Source: Chloroflexota bacterium (GTDB lineage: Bacteria > Chloroflexota > Dormibacteria > Dormibacterales > Dormibacteraceae). From it: a stretch of DNA of 47,869 bases. The position numbers and the translations under genes are program-made. The notes under the pieces were generated by a model. The model was given only the letters and a program-made list of their open reading frames with translations, ran no database searches and was not told the origin of the DNA. The stretch spans positions 1 to 47,869 of the forward strand of contig VBIA01000121.1 of the NCBI GenBank assembly GCA_005879985.1, read 5' to 3'. Of the stretch, positions 9,089-17,832 are shown in pieces; position 1 is the stretch's first letter, and the number at the start of each line of letters is the position of its first letter.

Positions 9089-9172
9089 GTGAACAAGAGG
9101 AAGAAGGTAGCGCTGGCCAAGCGCAGGCTCAAGAAGAGGAAGCTGAAGGCGCGGGCCGGGGCGGCGCGCTAG
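9089..9172 (+). CDS. Tiny highly basic protein (27 residues), candidate ribosome- or RNA-associated peptide
   Basis: The frame GTG...TAG encodes MNKRKKVALAKRRLKKRKLK plus a short ARAGAAR tail. About half its residues are Lys or Arg. A ribosome binding site (GAGGGA, 9079-9084) lies 4-5 bp upstream at near-normal spacing. A composition like this recalls the very small basic ribosomal proteins of actinobacteria (bS22) and COX24/AURKAIP1-domain peptides, but I cannot assign it. It ends 14 bp before a tRNA gene and is probably on the same transcript. The length is below usual annotation cut-offs. Confidence 0.45.
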   Translation: MNKRKKVALAKRRLKKRKLKARAGAAR

Positions 9173-9186
9173 GATTCCACGGCCCT

Positions 9187-9262
9187 GGTGCCGTAGCTCA
9201 GGTGGTAGAGCGCGCGACTCATAATCGCGTTGTCGCTGGTTCGAGTCCAGCCGGCACCACCA
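9187..9262 (+). tRNA. tRNA with CAT anticodon (elongator Met or lysidine-modified Ile2)
   Basis: The full cloverleaf is present: acceptor GGTGCCG/CGGCACC, D arm GCTC...GAGC, anticodon stem CGCGA/TCGCG with loop CTCATAA, T arm GCTGG-TTCGAGT-CCAGC, discriminator A and encoded CCA. The anticodon is CAT. The anticodon stem lacks the three consecutive G:C pairs of initiator tRNA, so it is elongator Met or the Ile2 tRNA whose C34 becomes lysidine. Position 37 is A, compatible with both. The next gene, tilS, makes lysidine, and its ATG uses the last A of the CCA as its first base. This raises the chance that the tRNA is a TilS substrate, but sequence alone does not settle identity. Confidence 0.93.
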
Positions 9263-10557
9263 TGCCCGACGCCGTCATCGGCGCGATCCGGACCACCGAC
9301 CTGGTCGTCAGGGGCGAGCTGGTGCTGGTCGCTTTCTCGGGCGGGCACGACTCCACCGCGCTTCTTCTTGCCCTGCGCGAAGAGGGCTACGACATCGTGG
9401 CCGCGCACTACGACCACGCGCTGCAGGAGGGCTCGGCGCTCATGGCCGAGCACGTCCGCCGTCTGTGCGAAACGCTCGGCGTGCCGATGATCGTCGGGCG
9501 ACGCAGCGCGCCACTGGCCAGGGGCTCGGTGCAGGCCGCGGCGCGCACGTTGCGGTATGAGTTTCTCGATGGCGCGGCGGCGGAGGCCGGCGCTACGGAG
9601 ATCGCGCTGGCGCACACCGCCGACGACCTGGTCGAAGGAGCGGCCATGCACCTGCTGCGCGGGTGCGGCCTGGCCGGCCTGCGCGGGATGCCGGCTCGGC
9701 GCGGCCATTTCGTGCGGCCGCTGCTGAGCGTTTGGCGGAGCGACGTCATTGCCTACCTCGAAAGCAGGGGAGTGGTCGCCATCGAGGACCCCGCGAACTC
9801 CGACCTTTCCTATGCGCGGGTGCGGATGCGCAAGCGCCTCCTGCCTGCGCTGGAGCGCGACCGCCCAGGCATCGTGAGGCGCCTGCACGCAGCGGCGTTG
9901 AGTGCGGCGGCCATGCAGGAATCCATCAGCGCTCAGGCCGGCGGCACGCGCTCGCGCGACGCAATCGCGTCCATGACGCCGGCGGTCGCGGGCGAATGCA
10001 TGCGGACGTTGTATGCGGAGGCCGGCGGGCGCCTCCCCTCGCTGAGCCGCCGCCAGCTCGAGGCCATGGTCCGGCTGGCTGCCGGCAAGCGGGGCGGAAC
10101 CGGCATCGACCTGCCCGGCGCCCTCAGGTTCCGGGTGGTGGGATCGCGCGTCGAGGTCGTCCCGCGCGTTCCCCCCTTGGTGGAGGTTTTACTGGACGTC
10201 CGCTCGTGCACCGGCTGCAGCGAGACCGGCGCCGTTCACCTGAAGCCGGGATTGAAGGTGACCCTGGGACACCGGCGGCCGGGGCTGCGCATGCGACCCG
10301 CCGGCGGTTCGGGCACCCGCAAGCTGCAGGACATCCTGGTCGATGCCCGGGTGCCGCGCGAGGAGCGAGACGCCCTGCCGCTGGTCTTCGCCGGCGATCG
10401 GCTGGCGTGGGTGCCGGGCGTGGCGGTCGACCGGGATCTGCTGTCGGCCCCCGGCGAAACCTCACTGCACGTAACGGTCACCCGTATCCTGTCCGACAGG
10501 AACCCGCAAATGGCAGTGCTAAAATCGCCCGACAGCCCTCGAGGAGATCCGAGTTGA
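9262..10557 (+). CDS. tilS: tRNA(Ile)-lysidine synthetase
   Basis: The 431-residue protein starts [16 protein letters not shown] and carries the PP-loop motif SGGHDS at residues 26-31. The [21 protein letters not shown] region typical of TilS is near residue 120, and TilS substrate-binding and C-terminal domains follow. It uses ATP and lysine to convert C34 of tRNA-Ile2(CAT) to lysidine, switching decoding from AUG to AUA. The frame is open further upstream but only through tRNA sequence; ATG 9262 is chosen because family homology begins there. That start overlaps the tRNA by one base, so the tRNA processing and translation signals overlap. The stop overlaps the TTG of ftsH by 3 bp. Confidence 0.9.
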   Translation: MPDAVIGAIRTTDLVVRGELVLVAFSGGHDSTALLLALREEGYDIVAAHYDHALQEGSALMAEHVRRLCETLGVPMIVGRRSAPLARGSVQAAARTLRYEFLDGAAAEAGATEIALAHTADDLVEGAAMHLLRGCGLAGLRGMPARRGHFVRPLLSVWRSDVIAYLESRGVVAIEDPANSDLSYARVRMRKRLLPALERDRPGIVRRLHAAALSAAAMQESISAQAGGTRSRDAIASMTPAVAGECMRTLYAEAGGRLPSLSRRQLEAMVRLAAGKRGGTGIDLPGALRFRVVGSRVEVVPRVPPLVEVLLDVRSCTGCSETGAVHLKPGLKVTLGHRRPGLRMRPAGGSGTRKLQDILVDARVPREERDALPLVFAGDRLAWVPGVAVDRDLLSAPGETSLHVTVTRILSDRNPQMAVLKSPDSPRGDPS

Positions 10558-12398
10558 GCCGCTTCCCCCGCTCCAGCCTGTTCTATTTCGCACTGGTCGT
10601 CGTACTCGGCCTTGTGTTCTGGTTCACGTGGACGTCGATCCAGGGCAACCAGAACTCCAGCGAGTGGTCGTACTCGACCCTCATCACGAACATCAACGAC
10701 GGTGGAGTCAAGACGGTCGAGGTGAAGGGCACCGACGCCGTCGCCACCGACAACGGCGTCACCAAGCACAACGTGACCGTGCCGGACTGCTCGAGCAGCG
10801 GCAACGACTGGTGCACCCAGTACTCGACCAAGACCAACATCAAGCTCGACAGCAACAGCAGCGGCACGTACCTGCTGAGCGTCCTGCTGCCGAACATCAT
10901 CCTGGTCGTCCTGATCGCCGCCTTCATGTGGTGGGTGCTCAGGCAGACCCAGAGCGGCAACAACCAGGCGATCTCCTTCGGGCGGTCGCGCGCGCGCATG
11001 ATCGCCGGCGACAAGCCGGCCATCACGTTCGCTGACGTCGCGGGTGTCGACGAGGCCAAACAGGAGCTCACCGAGATCGTCGAGTTCCTGAAATATCCGG
11101 AGAAGTTCGTCGCCCTCGGGGCGCGCATCCCGAAGGGCGTGCTGCTCGTCGGGCCTCCCGGCACGGGCAAGACGCTGCTCAGCAAGGCCGTCGCCGGTGA
11201 GGCGGGCGTGCCGTTCTTCTCGATCTCCGGCTCCGAGTTCGTCGAGATGTTCGTCGGTGTCGGTGCCAGCCGCGTCCGCGACCTCTTCGACCAGGCCAAG
11301 AAGAACTCGCCATGCATCGTGTTCGTGGACGAGATCGACGCCGTCGGCCGCCAGCGTGGCGCCGGCCTCGGCGGTGGTCACGACGAGCGCGAGCAGACCC
11401 TCAACCAGCTGCTCGTCGAGATGGACGGCTTCGACACCAACACGCACGTCATCGTCATCGCGGCCACCAACAGGCCGGACGTGCTCGACCCGGCGCTGCT
11501 GAGGCCCGGACGTTTCGACCGCCACGTGACCCTGGACCGGCCGGACATCAAGGGCCGCCGCGCCATCCTCGACGTGCACGCGCGCAACAAGCCGCTCGAC
11601 ACGACGGTCGACCTCGACGTGCTCGCGCGCCAGACTCCAGGCTTCAGCGGCGCGGACCTCGCGAACCTGATCAATGAGGCTGCGATCCTTGCCGCGCGCG
11701 CCAACAAGAAGGTCATCGGCATGGACGAGCTCGAGGAGGCGATCGCTCGCGTCATCGCCGGTCCCGAGCGCAAGAGCCGCCGCATCTCCGACCACGAGAA
11801 GGAAGTGATCGCCTACCACGAGACCGGTCACGCGCTCGTGATGAAGGCGCTGCCGCACGCGGATCCGGTGCACAAGGTGTCGATCATCTCCCGCGGCATG
11901 GCGCTGGGCTGGACGCTCAGCCTTCCTGCAGAGGACAAGTACCTCATCTCCAAGGACGAGCTCATGGACCAGATCGCGGGCATCATGGGGGGCCGCGTCG
12001 CGGAGGAGATCGTGTTCGGCGACGTGACGTCAGGCGCCGAGAACGACATCCAGAAGGCGACGCAGATGGCGCGCCGCATGGTCACGCAGTGGGGCATGAG
12101 CGAGAAGCTCGGCACGGTCACGATGGGCCATAAAGAGGAGCTGGTATTCCTGGGCCGCGACCTCGGCGAGCAGCGCAACTACTCCGAAGAGGTGGCCGCG
12201 ATCATCGACGAGGAGATCCGATCGATCATCAACCACGGCTACCAGACCGCCAAAGGAATCCTGGTCGCGCGCCGCGGCAAGATGGACGCGGTCGTCGAGC
12301 GGCTGAAGGTCGTCGAGACGCTCGACGGCAAAGAGCTGGACGAGATCCTGAACCAGGAGCCCGAGGCTCCGGCCGCCGCGAGCTCCTCAGCAAGCTAG
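10554..12398 (+). CDS. ftsH: ATP-dependent zinc metalloprotease FtsH
   Basis: The start is TTG 10554 with a strong GAGGAGA site 6 bp upstream, giving 614 residues. Membrane segments lie at about 9-27 and 106-128, bracketing a periplasmic/extracytoplasmic domain. The AAA module has Walker A GPPGTGKT (200-207), Walker B IVFVDEID (about 254-261) and the second region of homology near 305. The protease has HETGH at 422-426. The C-terminus is Ala/Ser-rich. FtsH degrades misassembled membrane proteins and selected cytosolic regulators as a membrane-anchored hexamer. The tilS-ftsH order is shared with many bacteria (often with hpt between them, missing here). Confidence 0.95.
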   Translation: MSRFPRSSLFYFALVVVLGLVFWFTWTSIQGNQNSSEWSYSTLITNINDGGVKTVEVKGTDAVATDNGVTKHNVTVPDCSSSGNDWCTQYSTKTNIKLDSNSSGTYLLSVLLPNIILVVLIAAFMWWVLRQTQSGNNQAISFGRSRARMIAGDKPAITFADVAGVDEAKQELTEIVEFLKYPEKFVALGARIPKGVLLVGPPGTGKTLLSKAVAGEAGVPFFSISGSEFVEMFVGVGASRVRDLFDQAKKNSPCIVFVDEIDAVGRQRGAGLGGGHDEREQTLNQLLVEMDGFDTNTHVIVIAATNRPDVLDPALLRPGRFDRHVTLDRPDIKGRRAILDVHARNKPLDTTVDLDVLARQTPGFSGADLANLINEAAILAARANKKVIGMDELEEAIARVIAGPERKSRRISDHEKEVIAYHETGHALVMKALPHADPVHKVSIISRGMALGWTLSLPAEDKYLISKDELMDQIAGIMGGRVAEEIVFGDVTSGAENDIQKATQMARRMVTQWGMSEKLGTVTMGHKEELVFLGRDLGEQRNYSEEVAAIIDEEIRSIINHGYQTAKGILVARRGKMDAVVERLKVVETLDGKELDEILNQEPEAPAAASSSAS

Positions 12399-12399
12399 A

Positions 12400-13203
12400 A
12401 CGCCAGATCGTTTAGTCGTCGCGGGGCGGGGCAACCTCGGCCGCAGCCTTGCTCGCGCGCTTCACGCCAGGCTGGTGCCCGCGCGTGGCGCGCTCAAGCC
12501 GCCGCCGGACGGCATCGTTTTCCTGGCTGTGCCCGACGCGGTCATCGGCGAGGTCGCCGCACGCGTCGCGGCGAGCGATCCGGCGCCTGCGGTCAGCTTC
12601 GTCCACCTGAGCGGGGCGCTCGCGCTCGACGTCCTGGCTCCGCTGCGCGGCCATGCGGTCGGCTCGTTCCATCCGCTGCAGTCGTTCCCGTTCCCGCGCG
12701 AGCCCGATGCGTTTCGCGGCATCACGATCGCGGTCGATGCGTCGACGCCGGCGCTCTTGCGCAAGCTGCAGCGCCTCGCCCGCGGCCTGGGAGCCAGGCC
12801 ACGAAAGGTTGCCGCGGACGAGAGGGTCCTCTATCACGCCGCTGCGGTCCACGCCTCGAACTTCGTGCTCGCCACCTTCGGCGAAGGGGTGCGCCAGCTC
12901 ACGCGGATCGGCTGGTCGGAGCAGGACGCGACCAAAGCGCTCCTCCCGCTGCTCGACGGAGTGGTGGCGAACATCCGCCGCAAAGGCGTTTCCAAGGCGC
13001 TGACGGGGCCGATCCGAAGGGGCGACGCTGACACCGTCAGGCGGCACCTCGAAGCGCTCGACCGGCCCGATCTTTACCGTATCCTTGGCTCGATCGCGCT
13101 CGAGATCGCGCGCGAAGCGGGGCTCGATCCCGCCGCCGCGGAGCGGGTGCGTAGGGCGTTGACCCGAGATGTGGCAGCGACCCGAAGGAGGCGACGTCGA
13201 TGA
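12400..13203 (+). CDS. Rossmann-fold DUF2520 protein (ketopantoate reductase/ProC-like), apparent ACG start
   Basis: The conserved Rossmann strand-turn VVAGRGNLGRSLARAL is encoded from about 12415, upstream of the first standard start codon in frame (GTG 12475). In the open frame from 12352 to 12475 there is no ATG, GTG or TTG. The best-placed start is ACG 12400, two bases after the ftsH stop, giving MPDRLVVAGRGNLG if initiated with Met. The rest has the DUF2520/Rossmann-like features FLAVPDAVI, FVHLSGALALDVL and GSFHPLQSFP, then a helical C-terminal dimerisation domain. Members next to panB/panC are suspected to serve in pantothenate synthesis as a reductase; this is inference. The end overlaps panB by ATGA. 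Confidence 0.72.
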   Translation, partial: TPDRLVVAGRGNLGRSLARALHARLVPARGALKPPPDGIVFLAVPDAVIGEVAARVAASDPAPAVSFVHLSGALALDVLAPLRGHAVGSFHPLQSFPFPREPDAFRGITIAVDASTPALLRKLQRLARGLGARPRKVAADERVLYHAAAVHASNFVLATFGEGVRQLTRIGWSEQDATKALLPLLDGVVANIRRKGVSKALTGPIRRGDADTVRRHLEALDRPDLYRILGSIALEIAREAGLDPAAAERVRRALTRDVAATRRRRRR

Positions 13204-14045
13204 CGACGGTGCTGGATGTTCAGCGGTTCAAGGACGAAGGCCGACGCTTCGCCATGCTCACGGCCTACGACTTTCTGAGCGCGCGGATCCTCGACGAGGC
13301 CGGCATCCCAATCCTGCTGGTCGGCGACAGCCTGGGCATGGTGATGCTGGGCTACCCGACGACTCTGCCGGTGACGCTCGACGAGATGATCCACCACGCC
13401 AAGGCGGTGGCCCGTGGGTCGCGGCAGGCCCTGCTGGTGGGAGACATGCCGTTCATGTCGTATCACGTGTCGGTCGAGCAGGCGATCGAGAGCGCGGGGC
13501 GTTTCGTGCAGGAAGGCGGGATGCACGCGGTGAAGCTGGAGGGCGGAGGCCGCGTTGTCGAGATCACGAGGCGGCTGACCGAGATGGGCATCCCGGTGAT
13601 GGGGCACCTCGGACTGACACCGCAGTCCGTGCACCAGATGGGCGGCTTCAAGGTCCAGGGCAAGACCGAGGCCCAGGCCGAACGCATCCTGGCCGACGCG
13701 AAGGCGCTCGAGGAGGCCGGGGCCTTCAGCCTCGTGCTGGAAGGGGTGCCGTCGACCCTGGCCGGACGGGTCACGAGCTCCATTCGCATCCCGACCATCG
13801 GCATCGGCGCCGGGCCGCAGACCGACGGCCAGGTGCTCGTGTTCCACGACTTTCTCGGCCTCACCACCGGCAAGGCGCCGAAGTTCGTCAAGCGCTACGC
13901 GAACTTCGCGGACGACATCACCCGAGCCGCTCAGCAGTTCGCCGACGAGGTGCGGAAGGGCACGTTCCCCGACCCCGAGCACGAGTACTCAGCCAACGGG
14001 GTCAAGCCTTCGGCTCGTGAGGTCAAGTACGGAGCCGGCGCCTGA
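13200..14045 (+). CDS. panB: 3-methyl-2-oxobutanoate hydroxymethyltransferase
   Basis: The 281-residue protein shows the family blocks MLTAYDFLSARILDEAGIP, LLVGDSLGMVMLGYPTTLPV and VKLEGG, then GHLGLTPQSVHQMGGFKVQG and PTIGIGAGPQTDGQVLV. These form a TIM barrel with Asp and Lys/Glu residues binding magnesium and ketoisovalerate. PanB transfers a hydroxymethyl group from methylene-tetrahydrofolate, the first committed step to pantothenate and CoA. It is coupled by a 4-bp overlap to the upstream Rossmann protein and overlaps panC by 29 bp. Confidence 0.95.
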   Translation: MTTVLDVQRFKDEGRRFAMLTAYDFLSARILDEAGIPILLVGDSLGMVMLGYPTTLPVTLDEMIHHAKAVARGSRQALLVGDMPFMSYHVSVEQAIESAGRFVQEGGMHAVKLEGGGRVVEITRRLTEMGIPVMGHLGLTPQSVHQMGGFKVQGKTEAQAERILADAKALEEAGAFSLVLEGVPSTLAGRVTSSIRIPTIGIGAGPQTDGQVLVFHDFLGLTTGKAPKFVKRYANFADDITRAAQQFADEVRKGTFPDPEHEYSANGVKPSAREVKYGAGA

Positions 14046-14901
14046 GCCGCTAATCGTCAAGACGCCGGAAGAGATGCGGGCCCTTGCCCGCGAATGGCAC
14101 GTGGCCGGCGAGACGATCGGCCTGGTGCCGACGATGGGCGCGCTTCACGCCGGGCACATGAGCCTGGTGGCGGTCGCACGCGCGGAGACGTCGAGGGTCG
14201 TTGTCAGCATCTTCGTCAACCCGCTGCAGTTCGGCGCGGGCGAGGACTTCGAGCGCTACCCGAGGCCGGTCGAGTCGGACCTCGCGATGCTGCGTGAAGC
14301 CCGAGTCGACGCTGTGTACATGCCTGACCAGGCGACCCTGTATCCGCCGGACTTGAGCACTCGCGTCCAGGTCGGCGGCCCGACCGAGACGCTCGAGGGC
14401 GTGCAACGTCCAGGGCACTTCGAGGGCGTGGCCACCGTGGTCACCAAGCTGTTCTGGGCCACTCATGCCGATCGCGCCTACTTCGGCCAGAAGGACGCCC
14501 AGCAGGTGGCGGTCGTCAAGCGGCTGGCCGCCGACCTCGACTCGGGCGTCGAGGTCAGGGGCTGTCCCACGATCAGGGATGCGGACGGGCTGGCGGTGAG
14601 CTCGCGCAACGCGTACCTGAGCCCGGCCGAGCGGGCGGCCGCCCTGAGCCTCAGCGGATCACTGCGGACCGCAGCCAAGATGTACGCGGCAGGCGAGCGC
14701 GATGCTGGCCGCCTCCGCGCTCGGATTCAAGAGGTTTTGGCCGCCGAGCCGCTCGTCAGGATCGACTACGCGGACCTGGTCGACCCGTCGACATTCCGGC
14801 CTCCGGGCACGCTCGCGGTGCTCGCCGTGAGGATCGGAAAAACCCGCCTTATCGACAATCATGATGTCTCCAAACCTTTCCTGGCTGATCGGAATTCGTG
14901 A
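14017..14901 (+). CDS. panC: Pantothenate synthetase (pantoate-beta-alanine ligase)
   Basis: The 294-residue protein has the nucleotidyltransferase signature PTMGALHAGHMSLV (HxGH) near residue 38. The second ATP/pantoate block FGQKDAQQVAVVKRL is at about 165, and SSRNAYLSPAER near 195. It adenylates pantoate and condenses it with beta-alanine. GTG 14017 is inside panB; no ATG, GTG or TTG occurs between the panB stop and the conserved region, so the overlapping start is needed. The final residues fit a normal PanC length. A candidate promoter for ribosomal protein S1 begins just after the stop. Confidence 0.93.
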   Translation: MRSSTEPAPEPLIVKTPEEMRALAREWHVAGETIGLVPTMGALHAGHMSLVAVARAETSRVVVSIFVNPLQFGAGEDFERYPRPVESDLAMLREARVDAVYMPDQATLYPPDLSTRVQVGGPTETLEGVQRPGHFEGVATVVTKLFWATHADRAYFGQKDAQQVAVVKRLAADLDSGVEVRGCPTIRDADGLAVSSRNAYLSPAERAAALSLSGSLRTAAKMYAAGERDAGRLRARIQEVLAAEPLVRIDYADLVDPSTFRPPGTLAVLAVRIGKTRLIDNHDVSKPFLADRNS

Positions 14902-14903
14902 GT

Positions 14904-14980
14904 TACAATTAGTTTTCCGTTTTGGCGAAGGCCGTTTTGACGACCAACACCACACCAAAAATCTTTAGGGGGTTCGTACT
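14904..14980 (+). promoter_or_regulatory. Candidate promoter and leader of the S1 gene
   Basis: A TACAAT hexamer (14904-14909) directly follows panC, in an unusually AT-rich 75-bp gap. Two 11-bp direct repeats, CCGTTTTGGCG (14917-14927) and CCGTTTTGACG (14932-14942), lie in the presumed leader. A G-rich segment (TAGGGGG, 14966-14972) precedes the TTG start. No convincing -35 hexamer. The repeats could be a control site, but this is only a pattern. Confidence 0.35.
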
Positions 14981-16174
14981 TTGCCCAATGAATCCGGTGC
15001 CGTCCTGACACAGTCTGAGGAGGAGACAGAAGACCAGTCAGCTCCGATGACCATGGAGGACTACCTCCACTTCGAGGAGGAGGCCTTCAAGACCCCGAAC
15101 CACGGGGACATCGTGGACGGAATCGTTGTCCGCGTCGACCCGGACGAAGTGCTGGTCGACATCGGCGCCAAGGCCGAAGGTGTGATCTCCAGCAAGGAGC
15201 TTGGCCTGCGCGGCGAAGCCGACGCGCTTGGGCTCGAGCCCGGCGACCAGATCAAGGTCTTCGTCCTTCAGCCGGAGAACGAGGAAGGAAACGTGGTCCT
15301 GAGCCTGCGGCGCGCTCGCGCCGAGACGACGTGGCTCGTGGCCGCGGAGAAGCAGACGGACGGCTCTGTCATCGAGGCTGACGTCCGCGAGCAGAACAAG
15401 GGCGGGCTCATCGTCAACGTGCTTGGCCTGCGCGGATTCCTGCCGTCGAGCCAGGTGGCGCGCGCTTACGCGGGCAGCCTGGAGTCGCTCGTCGGCCAGC
15501 GCATCGCGGTGAAGATCCTCGAGGTCAACCGCAAGCGGAACAGGCTGATCGTCAGCCAGAAGGCGGCCGAGGACGAGGATCGCGCACGCAAGCGCGAGGA
15601 GCTCTTCAGCCGGCTGCAGACGGGCAGCACTGTGAAGGGAACGGTCTCTGGGATCACGAGCTACGGCGCGTTCGTCGACATCGGCGGCGCGGACGGCCTC
15701 ATCCACATCTCGGAGCTTTCGTGGGACCGCGTGTCCAAGGTCACCGACGTTCTCCAGCTCGGCGAGGAGGTGACCGTGAAGGTCATCAAGCTCGACCCCG
15801 AGCAGACGCGCATCTCGCTGTCGCTGCGCCAGCTGCAGCAGGACCCGTGGGAGAAGCTCGTGCAGTCGATGCCCATCGGCTCGATCGTCGAGGGCCAGGT
15901 CACAAAGACCAAGAAGTACGGCGCGTTCCTGCAGATCATGGCCGGCATCGAGGGCCTTCTCCACATCTCGGAGCTGTCGTGGGACCACGTGGAGAGGACC
16001 GAGGACGTGCTGAAGGTCGGCGAGACCCTGCAGGTGAAGGTCATCGGCATCGACACCGCGCGGCGCCGTATCTCGCTGAGCCTCAAGCAGCTGTCCGCGC
16101 CTCCCGCGAACCTGGCCCCAAGCCGGGCCGGCGGCAGGCAGGACGAGTACTTCGACAAGGACGAGGACGAGTAG
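14981..16174 (+). CDS. rpsA: Ribosomal protein S1-like protein with four S1 domains
   Basis: The product has 397 residues with four S1 (OB-fold) RNA-binding domains at about 40-108, 126-192, 213-282 and 298-368. The third and fourth are closely alike: SYGAFVDIGGADGLIHISEL and KYGAFLQIMAGIEGLLHISEL are in matching places. Four domains is the short S1 form found in actinobacteria and related groups. S1 binds structured mRNA leaders on the 30S subunit. The start is TTG, giving MPNESGAVLTQSEEETEDQS, an acidic lead; the nearby ATG at 14988 is out of frame. The TAG stop is the first triplet of a palindromic repeat copy. The convergent membrane gene ends in the next copy. Confidence 0.9.
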   Translation: MPNESGAVLTQSEEETEDQSAPMTMEDYLHFEEEAFKTPNHGDIVDGIVVRVDPDEVLVDIGAKAEGVISSKELGLRGEADALGLEPGDQIKVFVLQPENEEGNVVLSLRRARAETTWLVAAEKQTDGSVIEADVREQNKGGLIVNVLGLRGFLPSSQVARAYAGSLESLVGQRIAVKILEVNRKRNRLIVSQKAAEDEDRARKREELFSRLQTGSTVKGTVSGITSYGAFVDIGGADGLIHISELSWDRVSKVTDVLQLGEEVTVKVIKLDPEQTRISLSLRQLQQDPWEKLVQSMPIGSIVEGQVTKTKKYGAFLQIMAGIEGLLHISELSWDHVERTEDVLKVGETLQVKVIGIDTARRRISLSLKQLSAPPANLAPSRAGGRQDEYFDKDEDE

Positions 16175-16270
16175 CTAACACCCCCTCCTAACCTCCCCAC
16201 ACGGTGGGGAGGGAGAGGGCTAGCTAACACCCCCTCCTGGCCTCCCCACTAAGTGGGGAGGGGGAGGGAG
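16172..16270. repeat. Two tandem copies (A, B) of the CCTCCCCAC/GTGGGGAGG palindromic repeat
   Basis: Two units of about 48 bp follow each other, each starting TAGCTAACACCCCCTCCT. Each has a 9-bp-stem palindrome with a 3-nt loop: copy A CCTCCCCAC-ACG-GTGGGGAGG at 16192-16212 and copy B with loop TAA at 16241-16261. Copy A begins with the S1 stop codon. The loop of copy B (CTA) provides the stop of the convergent O-antigen-ligase-like gene, so both genes end in the repeats. Hairpins here would form in transcripts from either strand and may act as bidirectional 3'-end structures. The same core recurs at 20.5 and 21.0 kb. Confidence 0.85.
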
Positions 16271-17832
16271 CTTGCCAGTCGCTGCAGGGCGGGCTGCCAG
16301 AACGGGTCGATGGCCAGCGCCATCTCGTAGTCCGCTCGCGCGGCCGCGGCGTCGCCCTGCTCAAGCTCCTCGTCGCCCAGCTCGACGAACAGACCCGGGT
16401 CGGAGGTGCCGAGGCGACCGGCCAGGCGAAGCTCCTGCACGCCGCCAGTCTGGTCGCCCTGCGCGATCAGCGTCTCGCCGAGCGCCCGGTGGTACTGCGA
16501 CTGGAACGGATCGACGCGCACGGCTAGGTCCGCGCGGCCATCCGCGTACCAGGCCTCGGCGAGGATGGGCATCGCCGCGAGAGCGGTTGCGACCACAGCC
16601 AGCCCCACCGCGCCCAGCGTGCGCCACGCGGGCACCGTGGTCGGTGCGGGCGGGTTGTCGGTTTCGGCGGCGCGCACCGCCGACCAGCACGTGCCGAGCA
16701 GCAGCCAGAACGCGCCGGTCGCCGGCGCCCAGTCGAAGTTGAAGAAGACCCACACGGTGTAGGCGATGCACGCCGCCGCTAGCGGACCGACAGAGTCGCT
16801 GTGGCGATGCCGCCATGCGCCGTGGGCGACGACGCCGATCACGACGCCGAGCGCGACCACGCCCAGGACGCCCTGCGTGACTGCGATGTCGAGCACACCG
16901 TTGTGGATGCGATCGAACGTCACGTAAGGCCCTGCCCACTGGCCGGTGAGAAATTTGCCGAGCGCGATCCCCGTCGAGTCTTCGCCCCAGCCGGTCAACG
17001 GCCGCGCGACGAGCATCCCGAGCGCGTCGCTCCAGAGATGGATTCGCGCCGGGCCGGGATCGCCGTTGAGCTCGCGGAGCGGCGAGAGCACGATCGCCAG
17101 CAGCGCCAGAGCCACCAGTCCCGCGGCACCGGCGGCGGCAAACATCGCGGTGCGTCCCTTCAGCCGCAGCACCACGAGCGCGAGGCAACCCGCCAGCACG
17201 CCGAGCCCGCCGGCGCGCGACGTTGACGCGTACAGGCCGGTCACCAGCGCGACCACGCCCAGCCACCACGCGACGGTGAAAAGCCCGCCTCGCAGCGCCC
17301 GTGAGATTGCGAGCGGCACGGCCATGGTGATCAGCGCCGCGAGAATCCCCGCGTTGCCGACGTTGCCGTCCGGCCGGAAGGGCGCGCTGGTGACCAGCTG
17401 CTGCAGCGCCTCCAGGCTGGCGATGGACGTGCCCAGTACGAAGGCGGCCACCACGCGGTCACGTGACCTGTCGTCGCGCATTAGCCACACCGGCACCGCG
17501 GCCAGCCCGAGGTACGCGAGCCTGATCGGAAGGGACTCGTACCGCAGGTAGGAGCCCGCGAAGCTCGTCGCCGGCGACACCGAGAAGGCGAACGCCAGCA
17601 CGGCCGCAGCGACGGCGGCGACCAGTGGCCAGCGCAACCGGCCGAGGGACCGGCGGTCCGGCGACAGCAGCGCGAGGCCTGCACCAATGCACGCACCAGC
17701 GATGACCAGTGACGCCCTCGGCAGGATGAACTCGTCGATCAGGTTGGGCAGGAAAAAGGCCGGCAGACCGAAGGCGACAACCACGGGCAGCCAGCGGCCC
17801 AGACGATCGGAAAACGGCCTCTCGGCGGGCAC
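16249..17832 (-). CDS. O-antigen ligase/Wzy-like polytopic membrane protein with C-terminal TPR region
   Basis: The 527-residue protein starts at GTG 17832 and has 10-12 predicted membrane helices. Between them a long loop holds GDPGPARIHLWSDALGMLV...GWGEDST, the region where Wzy/WaaL proteins keep conserved Arg and His. The last 100 residues (AGRADLAVRVDPFQSQYHRALGE and DYEMALAIDPFWQPALQRL, shown in parts) look like tetratricopeptide repeats. Such proteins polymerise or ligate surface polysaccharide at the membrane. A paralogue of the same plan is at 44.2-45.8 kb. The extreme C-terminus (SLPLPT) and the stop are encoded by palindromic repeat B, so the repeat probably altered the end of the gene. 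Confidence 0.75.
   Translation of the reverse strand: MPAERPFSDRLGRWLPVVVAFGLPAFFLPNLIDEFILPRASLVIAGACIGAGLALLSPDRRSLGRLRWPLVAAVAAAVLAFAFSVSPATSFAGSYLRYESLPIRLAYLGLAAVPVWLMRDDRSRDRVVAAFVLGTSIASLEALQQLVTSAPFRPDGNVGNAGILAALITMAVPLAISRALRGGLFTVAWWLGVVALVTGLYASTSRAGGLGVLAGCLALVVLRLKGRTAMFAAAGAAGLVALALLAIVLSPLRELNGDPGPARIHLWSDALGMLVARPLTGWGEDSTGIALGKFLTGQWAGPYVTFDRIHNGVLDIAVTQGVLGVVALGVVIGVVAHGAWRHRHSDSVGPLAAACIAYTVWVFFNFDWAPATGAFWLLLGTCWSAVRAAETDNPPAPTTVPAWRTLGAVGLAVVATALAAMPILAEAWYADGRADLAVRVDPFQSQYHRALGETLIAQGDQTGGVQELRLAGRLGTSDPGLFVELGDEELEQGDAAAARADYEMALAIDPFWQPALQRLASSLPLPT

Noticed and set aside
8980-9261. N-terminal extension of tilS
   Set aside because: The extra codons are tRNA and leader sequence (reads VERATHNRVVAGSSPAGTT, a known tRNA artefact); TilS homology begins at ATG 9262.
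10236-11873. Long minus-strand frame opposite tilS/ftsH
   Set aside because: Same GC-rich antisense artefact; FtsH motifs on the plus strand are intact.
13169-14020. Alternative reading frame over panB
   Set aside because: Low-complexity Arg/Gly-rich product; the frame at 13200 encodes a complete PanB.
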